A DNA stretch of 64,000 bases from NCBI RefSeq assembly GCF_000178855.1, contig NZ_ADVG01000003.1, forward strand, positions 1,798,001 to 1,862,000, given 5' to 3'. The translations under genes and the position numbers were made by a program. The notes beneath the pieces were generated by a model. The model was not told where the DNA came from, did no database searches, and was given only the letters and a program-made list of their open reading frames with translations. Positions 46,507 through 54,700 of this stretch are shown here, piece by piece (within the stretch, counting starts at the first letter, position 1; each line of letters opens with the position of its first letter). Origin of the DNA: Ktedonobacter racemifer DSM 44963. GTDB taxonomy: Bacteria; Chloroflexota; Ktedonobacteria; Ktedonobacterales; Ktedonobacteraceae.

Positions 46507-46581
46507 ATGGACCATCTTCGAGAAACGCAACGCGCAGTTTTTCGGAACGCTCTCAGTGAAGTGGAAGATGAGGGGAGGTGA
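46507..46581 (+). CDS. Possible microprotein, 24 aa
   Basis: MDHLRETQRAVFRNALSEVE then DEGR; it would form one amphipathic helix. It starts 3 bases after the previous stop. Its last codons contain the ribosome site of the next frame, as in coupled genes. Confidence 0.25.
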   Translation: MDHLRETQRAVFRNALSEVEDEGR

Positions 46582-46586
46582 AAGAG

Positions 46587-46706
46587 ATGAGTGCTGTTCT
46601 TCATGCCGCTATCGCTGCCGCTACTGCCGCTGCTAAGTTGGCTGCCGAGAAGGAGCGAAGGAGGCGAGAGCAGGAAAAGCAGCAGAGAAAGAAGAAGGAT
46701 AAGTGA
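46587..46706 (+). CDS. Small Ala-rich/charged protein, 39 aa
   Basis: A strong ribosome site, GGGGAGGTG, lies 6 bases before ATG 46587. The protein starts with an Ala-rich helix (MSAVLHAAIAAATAAAKLAA) and ends with a strongly charged helix (EKERRRREQEKQQRKKKDK). Such a split between hydrophobic and basic halves suggests a membrane- or nucleic-acid-contacting peptide, but no family is recognised. A hairpin with arms GGTCTCATT/AATGAGACC follows at 46712-46745. Confidence 0.4.
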   Translation: MSAVLHAAIAAATAAAKLAAEKERRRREQEKQQRKKKDK

Positions 46707-46953
46707 TGGATAGGTCTCATTTTGGGCATAAACTGGAATGAGACCCCCATGACCGTATCTGCCATGAGACGGGAAGGGGCCATGTCTTGATGAGTGGCTC
46801 CCTTTCTGTATTTTAGCATACGTTTGGCTGGCAATTGTTTCTGTGGGGGAGACGTGAAAAATACGAATAGTTCTCACTGGAAAAGAAGCTGATGCCCAAA
46901 AATACAAAAATTTTGTAAAATGAAGAATTCCCCGTGATGTATCTGGGGAAGTG

Positions 46954-47337
46954 TCAAATCCTTCTATTTGTTCGGAGATGCTTGTTCAGGTGAAGCACCA
47001 GGGCCGCCGTCCAGCCCTGCTGACGGCATCCCATTCCCGCGCCGGTTTGGGAATTGTAGCACTCGGTGAGGTTTCCATCTCGTACCATCGTGGTATACAA
47101 ACGCTCTGCTATCTCCTGATACGCGCTCTCATAGCCATATGCTCTGAGAACCTCAAGCATAAAGTACGCCACGGGAGGCCACATTGGTCCGCGCCACCAT
47201 AGATCAGGATGGTATACCTCCTCGTCGTAGGCTACACTAGGGAAAGGGATCGCTACTCTGCTCCGATTTTCATATGCAAACGTATGCAAGCACACATTCA
47301 CACCGAATTTCGTTGTTCCTGTTTCATCCGTAGGTGC
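46954..47337 (-). pseudogene. GH63-like glucosidase, C-terminal fragment
   Basis: 128 residues, the end of a large (alpha/alpha)6-barrel glycosidase of the GH63/GH15-like type: PFPSVAYDEEVYHPDLWWRG, PMWPPVAYFMLEVLRAYGYE, then GNLTECYNSQTGAGMGCRQQ and GWTAALVLHL. The W-R-G-P-x-W-P motif and the late Glu/Gly-Trp motif form part of the substrate site of such enzymes. The frame enters directly from the end of a TnpB element at 47338, so the first four fifths of the gene were lost when that element landed or by a later deletion. Not functional alone. Confidence 0.65.
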
Positions 47338-48575
47338 CTCCGGGCCGAAGCCTTTTGGTCTTACCCCGCGTCCGCAGGCAAGTTTGCGTCTTCGTCCGAG
47401 CCAGTACCGGAGACGGCTTGATCCATCAGCCCGATCAAGCGAAGGGCTTCCCGTAACACATTCTGACCTGCGTTGTGATCTCGATCCTGCGAAAACTGAT
47501 CATACGGACAAGCAGGATTCTGACACACAAAGATGCGATCCTTGAGCGTCATCGCTTCCCACGTCCAACCGCAGCAATGACAGGTCTTGACTTCCAGGAA
47601 AGAAACGGTCCACCTTGATCACCTCTCCCCCACGTTGCGCCACTTTTGCCTCGAGCAGACGTCTGAGGGTGCCGAGCGAGGCATCGGCGAACGAGCGAGC
47701 GAGACGGCGATTCTTGAGGAGTCCCTTGAGGTGGAGATCTTCCACCCCGATGATCCAGTAACTGTCGGCTAGTTTGGTTGTGAGCTTCTGAAGGACATCC
47801 TGGCGCAGGCAGGTGATGCGATAATGCAGACGGGCGACCTGTCGGCGCGCTTTCTCCCGATTCGCGGGATCCCAGTTTTCGGCGGTGCAGCCGTTTGTTG
47901 GCCTGACGCAATTTCTTGAGGGTGGTTTTGAGGAAGGCTTGGTTTTCGACTTCCTCTCCTGTACTCAAGGTGGCCAGGCGGTTCAGCCCCACATCGATAC
48001 CCACGGCGGCTGGTTTCTTCACCGCGATGGGATCAGGGATCTCGACCTGGATGGACACAAACCACCACTCGGCTGTTTTGGTGATGCGTGCCCCCTTCAC
48101 GCGGCCCGCAAACCGGAGCTTCTCGGCCATATTCACCCAGCCGAGCTTGGGGATCCACATGCGGTGATCACCCAGTTCAAACTGATCGTTGGCGAGGTAG
48201 AAACTCGGCGTACTGCGCTTCTTGCTTTTGAACTTCGGGCGGCGTGCACGGCCCTCAAAGAACGCGGTAAACGCCTTGCCCAAATCGAGAAAGGGCTGAT
48301 CAGAGGCGTTCTTGGTGACCTCCCAGGTCCAGGGGAATTGCTCCCGCCTGATCTCGTTAAACTGCTTCTTGAGCTTGAAGGCGGTGGGGTTTCCCCCGGC
48401 CTCATATTGGCGGTTCCACTCAGCCAATGCCCAGTTCCAGACAAAGCGTGCGGTCCCGGCGGCTTTGGCAAAGTACACCGCCTGTTCCGCTGTGGGATGG
48501 AGTCTGATCTTATGCGCCTTGATCATCCCTCACATCCTTTCACAGAACCGCTGCTCGAAGAAGGTTGTTGTTTAA
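47338..48575 (-). mobile_element. TnpB-only IS605-family element
   Basis: Right-end region GCCTGCGGACGCGGGGTAAG (minus strand, about 47360) and left-end region up to about 48575 frame one broken tnpB. No tnpA. Confidence 0.6.
47361..48526 (-). pseudogene. tnpB: TnpB, at least two frameshifts
   Basis: About 385 residues when joined. The start ATG 48526 follows AAGGATGTGAGGG. The first frame has MIKAHKIRLHPTAEQAVYFA, FKLKKQFNEIRREQFPWTWE and RuvC-I AVGIDVGLNRLATLSTGE. Near 47880 it shifts into a frame with VEDLHLKGLLKNRRLARSF (RuvC-II Glu). Near 47590 it shifts again to the zinc ribbon and RuvC-III: CQNPACPYDQFSQDRDHNAG, QNVLREALRLIGL. All catalytic parts remain readable, so decay is recent. 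Confidence 0.7.
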
Positions 48576-48648
48576 AACATATGTTCCACAACTACATCTT
48601 AACCTATTTTTCTCGCTTTTTCAATACTGTTGAAACCTCTTTTTCAAG

Positions 48649-49617
48649 ATGTTTTTTTCTATCCTGGCAGGTATGGCGCTCTTACTCTATGGTGTCCGAT
48701 CGATGACGGAGGTCATTGGACAATCGGACAGTCGCTATCTGCGGCAATGCTTCTTGCACGTGGCGCGTTTCCCCGCCTTCGCCTATCTGATCGGTCTTGT
48801 TCTGACGGCATGTATGCAAAGTTCGAGCGCAATGTCTTCGTTGTTGATTGATCTGGTGAATACGGGCCTTTTGCCCTTTTCAACGGCTATTGTGATGCTG
48901 CTCGGAGCAAATGTTGGCTCAACCCTTGCGGTGCAGCTGATTTCCTTTCATATTACCGATTATGCGCTCACTCTCGTCGGTCTCTTTGCCTTGCTTGCGC
49001 TCTGTACCGCTCACACTCCCTGGAGGCGCGTGGGACAGGCGCTGTTTGCCTTTGGTCTTATGCTCTTGGGCCTCTTCACTCTCTCTCAGGCAAGCCAACT
49101 CCTCGCGAGCAGTCCCTGGGTGGTTGGAATACTTCATACATACGCGAGCAGACCTGTCCTTCTCTTCGTGCTGGGAATACTGCTGGCTACGCTCCTGAAC
49201 TCGAGCACGGCTACGATCGGGTTGGCACTTGCTCTGGTCTCCGCTCATACCCTTGCCCCTGAATCTGCACTTGCGCTGATGCTTGGGGCGAATGTGGGTA
49301 CCACGCTTCCTACATTACTGGCGGCTCGTCGTGCAACGACGCGCACGGGACAGCGCCAGGCGCTGGTTCATACCGGGACCAAGCTCATTGGTGCATGTCT
49401 CCTGTTCCTCCTTCTCAACCCCCTGGCCTTCCTTCTCGCGTGCTACTGGCCGAATGCCACGATGCAGGTGGCTATTGCTCATCTGGGTTTTAATGTGCTC
49501 TTGACTTGTGTCTGTGTTCCTCTGGCGAGTCCGTTGGCTGGGGTTTTATCTTACCTGGTGCCATCACCAGCGGGAGAACAGGGGACTGTACGCTATGTGC
49601 AAGAATCTGCCGGATAG
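48649..49617 (+). CDS. Na/Pi cotransporter family protein
   Basis: A 322-residue inner-membrane protein with eight or so transmembrane segments, of the NptA/SLC34-type Na+/phosphate cotransporter family. The two inverted repeat units each carry the family's QSSS-type motif: TACMQSSSAMSSLLIDLVNT in the first and TLLNSSTATIGLALALV in the second. LLGANVGSTLAVQLIS and MLGANVGTTLPTLLAARR are the paired G-A-N-(V/I)-G-T motifs. There is no C-terminal PhoU-like domain, so it is the short form. The start is ATG 48649, since a stop precedes it in frame; no ribosome site is obvious. It would move phosphate or act as a regulator of phosphate leakage. Confidence 0.85.
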   Translation: MFFSILAGMALLLYGVRSMTEVIGQSDSRYLRQCFLHVARFPAFAYLIGLVLTACMQSSSAMSSLLIDLVNTGLLPFSTAIVMLLGANVGSTLAVQLISFHITDYALTLVGLFALLALCTAHTPWRRVGQALFAFGLMLLGLFTLSQASQLLASSPWVVGILHTYASRPVLLFVLGILLATLLNSSTATIGLALALVSAHTLAPESALALMLGANVGTTLPTLLAARRATTRTGQRQALVHTGTKLIGACLLFLLLNPLAFLLACYWPNATMQVAIAHLGFNVLLTCVCVPLASPLAGVLSYLVPSPAGEQGTVRYVQESAG

Positions 49618-50090
49618 GCATTGCGTCTGTATGTAGGTGATGGACGAGAGCGTTTTTCCACAGGTTCTCCACATTGCAAGGTGCTAGAGATAAGCCGATG
49701 GGAAGCGTACCTTCTGCATCAGTCAGGCTGCTGGACTCTTTGTTCTTTCAAGATCTATGCAGCCTGGCAAGGAGAACATCATCACAGCCATCTCTTGGTT
49801 CTCCATGGCATTTTCAGCGCATTTCCATTGTACGACCATTGCCGTGGACGGATCCTATAGCGTATAGTAGAGAAAAGAAGTGAAACGGGGAATATGGCAG
49901 ATAGCTGCTCCAGAACGTGCCAATGCTCTTGCTCGTATGAGGGGAATGTCTGATGGAACAACCTGTACAGCCAGAAAACGTCTCTTCCAATAGGGCTTCC
50001 TGGCACCCATATCCTGCTCTTGATGGATCAGCTGTTGCTTAACCGCCGACGCCTCATGCAGGCGGGAACTATCTCATGAAGGAGGTTGTG
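49618..50090. other. Intergenic region before the kinase gene, 473 bp
   Basis: No supported gene. A 29-codon frame at 49952-50041 (MEQPVQPENVSSNRASWHPY...) ends just before the kinase ribosome site, but it has no ribosome site of its own. Confidence 0.35.
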
Positions 50091-52049
50091 ATGCCGAAGG
50101 ACGTCTATGACTGGCTGGTCGGCGATGTCATCCTTGATAGGTATGAAGTGCGCAGCATCTTGGGCGAAGGGGGCATGGGAAGGGTTTATAAGATCTACGA
50201 TCGTCAAAGGAATACCTATGAAGCGGTCAAGAGTCCCAAACCAGAGATCTTCACCACTGCCAACGGCAAGGAGCGCTTCATTCAAGAGGCGGAAACCTGG
50301 GTAAAACTCAAGATGCATAGTAACGTTGTCTATTGCTCCGCTGTGGAAATCCTGGGCGACATTCCACGGATCTTTATCGATTATGTTGACGGGGGTAGTT
50401 TGAGCGACTGGATTCGTGATCAGCGCCTTTACGAAGGAAGAAAGGGTATGGCGATGTTCCGAATGCTGAGGATCGCCATCCAGTTCGCCTGGGGGTTGCA
50501 TGCTGCGCACGAGCAGGGAGTGGTCCACCAGGATGTCAAGCCTGCAAATGTGATGATGAGTTCGGAGGGACTTGCCAGAATCACCGATTTTGGTCTCGCC
50601 AGGGCACGCATCGTAGCAGGTGAACCAGAGCACCTTGGCGGCACAGCAAGGAGCGATCGGCAAAGCATCCTGGTCAGTTCGCGCGGGATGACCCCGGCCT
50701 ATTGCTCACCAGAGCAAGCGGCAGGCAGACCGCTGAGTCGAAAAACGGATATCTGGAGTTGGGGCGTCTCGGTGCTAGAAATGTTCGTTGGCGGGGTCAC
50801 TTGGATGAGCGGTATCATGGCGCGCGAGGTACTTACCAGCTATCAGCGACAACATCAGGCAATTCCTCCTATGCCTCCTGAGATCATGCAGCTCCTTGAC
50901 AGATGTTTCCAGTACCAACCCGAGGCTCGTCCCGCCACCATGGAGGAAGTAGCAACGGAGTTAGAGGCATGCTTTGTTCGCCTGATAGGACTCCCTTATT
51001 CACGTGAGAGCTCCAAATTTATTGAACTTTCAACCTCAACATTTTTTGTCCAGGCAGTTTCATTGAACAGGCTCGAACGGCACGAGGAGGCGCTGGTTTT
51101 GTGTGAGCGTGCTATTCAAGATGAGCCGGTTGAGGCTGTCTCCTATTCTTTGAAAGGAATAATCCTTGGAAAACTTCGGCGTCAAGAAGAAGCGTTACAG
51201 GCTTACGAGCAAGCCATTCGTCTTGATCCAACCAGTGCTGAGGTATATGGGAATAAAGGACTTCTGCTTCGCAGACTCAACCGCATGGAAGAGGCGCTGG
51301 CAGCTTATGAGCAAGCCATTCACATCGATCCGACCCATGTCTCCGCCTACTTTGGTAAAGGAATGGCGCTCCAAAAACTAAAGCGTGATGAGGAGGCATT
51401 GCCAGTTTTTGAGCAGGCGATTCAACTCAATCCAACAGATGCGAATATCCATTTCCTTAAGGGGTGTTCGCTGGAGATGCTTGGACGAGCTGAAGAAGCA
51501 CTGACAGCCTTTGAGCAGGTCATTCACCTTGAACCAACCCGTATATCCGCCTACAGCCACAAAGGAATTCTGCTCAGAACCCTTGGGCGACATGAGGAGG
51601 CACTGGAGGCTTTTGAACAAAGCATTCGCCTTGATCCAACAAACGCAGATGCCTATCAAGCCAAAGGGGAGGTGCTCGACACCCTTGGGCGACTCGAGGA
51701 GGCATTGGAGGCTTTTGAACAAAGCATTCGTCTTAATCCAAAGGATGCCTCTGTCTATTTTAGTAAAGGATTGACCCTCTGGGGCCTGAAGCACATGGAA
51801 GAAGCGTTAGCCAATTTTGAGTATGCCATCCAGCTTGATCCCAAAAACGCCACTTTTTACCGAACTAAAGGAATTCTGCTCAGGATTATAGGGCACAATG
51901 AGGAGGCGTTAACCGCTCTTGAGTACGCCGTCCAGCTTCGTCCAAACGATGCCGAAGCCTATCAGAATAAAGGATATGCGCTTGAAAAGCTCGGACGAAT
52001 GTCCGAAGCGCATCAGGCGTATCAAAAAGCGCATGAACTTCGTGAGTGA
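50091..52049 (+). CDS. Ser/Thr protein kinase with TPR repeats
   Basis: A 652-residue Hanks-type kinase. The start is ATG 50091, 5 bases after AAGGAGG. Kinase domain residues about 15-310: P-loop ILGEGGMGRVYK, Lys 47 in YEAVKSPKP, Glu 66, catalytic loop VVHQDVKPANVMM (HQD instead of HRD; Asp 148 kept), DFG ITDFGLARAR, and the activation segment RGMTPAYCSPEQAAGRPLSR. About nine TPR units follow (320-650), for example QAYEQAIRLDPTSAEVYGNK, which would hold protein partners. No membrane segment, so it is cytoplasmic. The WD40 gene after it overlaps or nearly abuts and is probably co-expressed. A homologous kinase lies at 54701-58510. Confidence 0.9.
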   Translation: MPKDVYDWLVGDVILDRYEVRSILGEGGMGRVYKIYDRQRNTYEAVKSPKPEIFTTANGKERFIQEAETWVKLKMHSNVVYCSAVEILGDIPRIFIDYVDGGSLSDWIRDQRLYEGRKGMAMFRMLRIAIQFAWGLHAAHEQGVVHQDVKPANVMMSSEGLARITDFGLARARIVAGEPEHLGGTARSDRQSILVSSRGMTPAYCSPEQAAGRPLSRKTDIWSWGVSVLEMFVGGVTWMSGIMAREVLTSYQRQHQAIPPMPPEIMQLLDRCFQYQPEARPATMEEVATELEACFVRLIGLPYSRESSKFIELSTSTFFVQAVSLNRLERHEEALVLCERAIQDEPVEAVSYSLKGIILGKLRRQEEALQAYEQAIRLDPTSAEVYGNKGLLLRRLNRMEEALAAYEQAIHIDPTHVSAYFGKGMALQKLKRDEEALPVFEQAIQLNPTDANIHFLKGCSLEMLGRAEEALTAFEQVIHLEPTRISAYSHKGILLRTLGRHEEALEAFEQSIRLDPTNADAYQAKGEVLDTLGRLEEALEAFEQSIRLNPKDASVYFSKGLTLWGLKHMEEALANFEYAIQLDPKNATFYRTKGILLRIIGHNEEALTALEYAVQLRPNDAEAYQNKGYALEKLGRMSEAHQAYQKAHELRE

Positions 52050-52111
52050 TAGAAAATCACCAGGATGCTGTGACCGACGGCCATTGTCGCGTCTCTTGGA
52101 AAGAGCTTTAT

Positions 52112-53167
52112 ATGCCGAAAGATCTATTTGCCTATCGAGGACATTGTGGCGCAGGGATCTCAGCAATTAGTTGGTCCCCCGATGGCACCTTTCTTGCCTC
52201 GGGCGACTATCGTGGCCGTGTCCACATCTGGAATGCCAGAACTGGAGAGGGATCCCTGGTGACTTATCGCAATCATCGCGCCTCCTCTATCATGGATATA
52301 GACTGGTCCCCCGATAGCCGCCATCTTGCATTTGCGTATGATGGCACTATTATCGTTTGGGGGGGTAATACGGAGGAAGGGCCGCTTGCTGAGTACAGAG
52401 AGCATCCCTCTACTTTCAACGTCGATGTCTGGTCGCCGGATCATCAGCACCTTGCTTTTATCTGTGCCAGCAACGGGGCCATCAAGGTCTGGGAGGCCAA
52501 TACTGGCAAGGACCCTCTTGTTGTGTATCGAGGACATCTCCAGGCAGTGCGTTACGGACATGTCTGTTCTCTGGACTGGTCCCCCGACGGTGCCTTTCTG
52601 GTTTCGAGCGACTATAACGGGACCGTGCAGATCTGGGATGCCAGAAGCGGTGAGGGCCCTCTGCAGACGTTTGCAGGTGGGGGATACAGCCTGTCGGTGG
52701 CCTGGTCCCCCCATGGGAGGCTCATCGCCACTACATGTGTTGATTGCTCTGTACGGGTATATGAAGCCATGGGGAGGTCGTCGCCGCTTGTCGTGTATTG
52801 GGGGCATGTAACCGGAATCGAAGGGGTCAATGCCGCGTCCTGGTCCCCTGATAGCAGATTCCTCGCCACAGCGGGCAATGATGCCACTGTGCAAGTGTGG
52901 GAAGCTACGGTCGGAGACCCTCCTCTCCTCACCCACACGGGTCAACGCGGATCCTTTCTTTCTTTTACATCCTGGTCTCCCGATGGCAGATTCATTGCCT
53001 CTGGGGGCCATAGCTCCGTTCCTATCCATATCTGGAACGCTAGAACCGGTCAGGTATATGCCATCTTCAAAAATCCTCCCTTTGTGAGCGCGCTTGCCTG
53101 GTCACCGGAGAGTCGGCGTATTGCAATAGGTCGTGGCAAAGGTATCTACATATGGAAAGTTATTTGA
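52112..53167 (+). CDS. WD40-repeat beta-propeller protein
   Basis: 351 residues made of seven to eight WD40 blades, each with SWSPDG...LASG...V.IWNARTG-type spacing, for example SAISWSPDGTFLASGDYRGR and VNAASWSPDSRFLATAGNDA. No other domain, signal or membrane segment. Such propellers are binding platforms. The start is ATG 52112 (MPKDLFAYRGH), preceded by GGAAAG; a GTG at 52046 overlapping the kinase stop is an alternative. It shares the opening MPKD with the kinase gene just upstream. In the neighbouring kinase 54701-58510 kinase and WD40 parts are fused, which supports the two products here working together. Confidence 0.87.
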   Translation: MPKDLFAYRGHCGAGISAISWSPDGTFLASGDYRGRVHIWNARTGEGSLVTYRNHRASSIMDIDWSPDSRHLAFAYDGTIIVWGGNTEEGPLAEYREHPSTFNVDVWSPDHQHLAFICASNGAIKVWEANTGKDPLVVYRGHLQAVRYGHVCSLDWSPDGAFLVSSDYNGTVQIWDARSGEGPLQTFAGGGYSLSVAWSPHGRLIATTCVDCSVRVYEAMGRSSPLVVYWGHVTGIEGVNAASWSPDSRFLATAGNDATVQVWEATVGDPPLLTHTGQRGSFLSFTSWSPDGRFIASGGHSSVPIHIWNARTGQVYAIFKNPPFVSALAWSPESRRIAIGRGKGIYIWKVI

Positions 53168-53999
53168 TGAGGTCGAGCGAATCTTGGATCTGTATGACAG
53201 AGAAGGGATACAGCGAGGAGGATGTTCCTTGCAGATGGAGCCGATCTCGCAATGGGCATCTCCTCCTCAGTCTATACTGAGCATTGTTTCCCACAAGTTC
53301 TCCACAGAGAAGGGGGTAAATGTGGAAAAGTGGAGCAGTGGTTGACACGATGGGCTTTAGCCCGCCGCAAGCCATGCCATTTTCATGGCAGTGGTTAGGC
53401 GTATGTGGCTTTTGCCCTTGCCCTAGACAAACAAGTGTTCTTCTGCTAGAAGAAGTAAATGCAGCAACGAAGGCACGGCTCTGGTACGGCTTTAGGAAGT
53501 GTTGCTCGCACGGAGAATATGCAGAAGAAATGCCTCCCACTGCTGGTAACAGCAGTTCTTGAAAGAGAAAGGTGTTCACCCTCTCCAAGCTGTCGAACGC
53601 GCGAGCAGGGCTACACAACGGCAAAGCAAGGCATGAGCGCGTGAACGGACAGGGCACTGCCCTTCAAGATATCTGGTGTGTAGACCAGAGCTTGAGCGTA
53701 TTCCTCACCCACTACGGTGTTGAACGAGTCGTCGCCACGCTCCATCTCCTCACAACACCGACTACGTAGGAGTGCAAGAAGAAGCCGCACGGTTGCGCAA
53801 CCGTCGGCGGAGTGCCACTCCAATCGGGAGATTCCTCGAGTCGCTTCGAGGATTTCCTGCTTCGCTGAGTCTTGCCTGATGTGGTTTTTTCCGGACGTGG
53901 CGTGCAGCGTTCTTGAGTCGTATGCACCGCAGCAGGTCTTACAGATGCTCCACAGGAGAGGACAGCAAGCCTAGTTGCCATAATGTTTTTTTGTCGCAT
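53168..53999. other. Degenerate region with an IS605-type left-end hairpin
   Basis: 832 bp without a convincing intact gene. At 53350-53396 it has the same end sequence as the long-TnpB element at 59608 (GGGCTTTAGCCCGCCGCAAG), followed by a local hairpin (GCCAT..ATGGC). The rest gives only short frames in all six readings, one of which (53641-53769) reads DIWCVDQSLSVFLTHYGVER. It is probably a worn-out element. Confidence 0.4.
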
Positions 54000-54551
54000 T
54001 CACACTCCGATTGTAGTGGATGCCACAGACGGTAAGTACTCCGTCCTTCTTTTTGCGAACGTCGAGATATGATCCATATCCTCGCGGATCGTTGCGTCGG
54101 ATTGTCTGGTCTGCTTGACAAAGAGGTTTACCAGGAGGCGGCGCAAGTGTAATATCTCGCGGGCCGTGATCTCGATAGCTGCCGGACCGCCTCCCGCCAC
54201 GACCTGAGTCAGCCCGATTGTGCTCGTTGGTAACGCGTATCGCCGGCCCTTTTCCCCTGCAGCCAGCAGGAGCGTTGCAAAGCCACTTGTCCGACCGAGA
54301 CAATAGGTGGCAATCTCTGGGCGGAGCGACTGTATGGCATCGTAGATTGCCAGTCCGGCATAGATATTGCCACCGGGAGAGTTGAGGTACAGATGGATAT
54401 CTCTGGTCGCATCTTCACTTTGCAGGTAGAACAGCTGAGTGATGATGCTATTCGCAACGCTGTCCTCAATAGCTGTATTAATGCAGAGAATGAACTTTTT
54501 AAGGAATTGAGGAGAAAGATGCTTGCTGATGGCCGTATATTGGTCTTCCAA
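54000..54551 (-). CDS. ClpP-like protein without catalytic residues; possibly a pseudogene
   Basis: 183 residues with the ClpP/crotonase fold: SVANSIITQLFYLQSEDATR, DIHLYLNSPGGNIYAGLAIY, then ATYCLGRTSGFATLLLAAGE. In active ClpP the nucleophile sits in G-Q-A-A-S-M-G; here the aligned residue is Gly 90 (Ser is one place earlier). The catalytic His of the (M)HQP motif is replaced (IGLTQV, Thr 115). The protein could therefore only be a structural, ClpR-like subunit. Near 54075 another frame continues as YLDVRKKKDGVLTVCGIHYN, resembling the expected ClpP end better than the present tail, so a frameshift is likely. The start is unclear (TTG 54551; the frame is open back to about 54680). No clpX neighbour. 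Confidence 0.6.
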   Translation of the reverse strand: MEDQYTAISKHLSPQFLKKFILCINTAIEDSVANSIITQLFYLQSEDATRDIHLYLNSPGGNIYAGLAIYDAIQSLRPEIATYCLGRTSGFATLLLAAGEKGRRYALPTSTIGLTQVVAGGGPAAIEITAREILHLRRLLVNLFVKQTRQSDATIREDMDHISTFAKRRTEYLPSVASTTIGV

Positions 54552-54700
54552 CAGTTGCTGACAGCGGCGTTTCAGGATCTCCTGTGATTCCTCCCCTTCT
54601 GGTATCCCTGTCAGAGGCCAGGCTGCTTGAGTCCATATGGCTTTGTAGATGATGAGAGAAGATCCTGGCCTGCAACATACTCATTGTTCTCTCTCGTTTC

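Noticed and set aside
52160..53029. 289-codon open frame opposite the WD40 gene
   Set aside because: Antisense to repeated WD40 coding sequence; the apparent repeats only mirror the blades.
53560..53770. Possible small gene reading DIWCVDQSLSVFLTHYGVER
   Set aside because: Short, no ribosome site, and in a region with other signs of decay; mentioned only within the region note.
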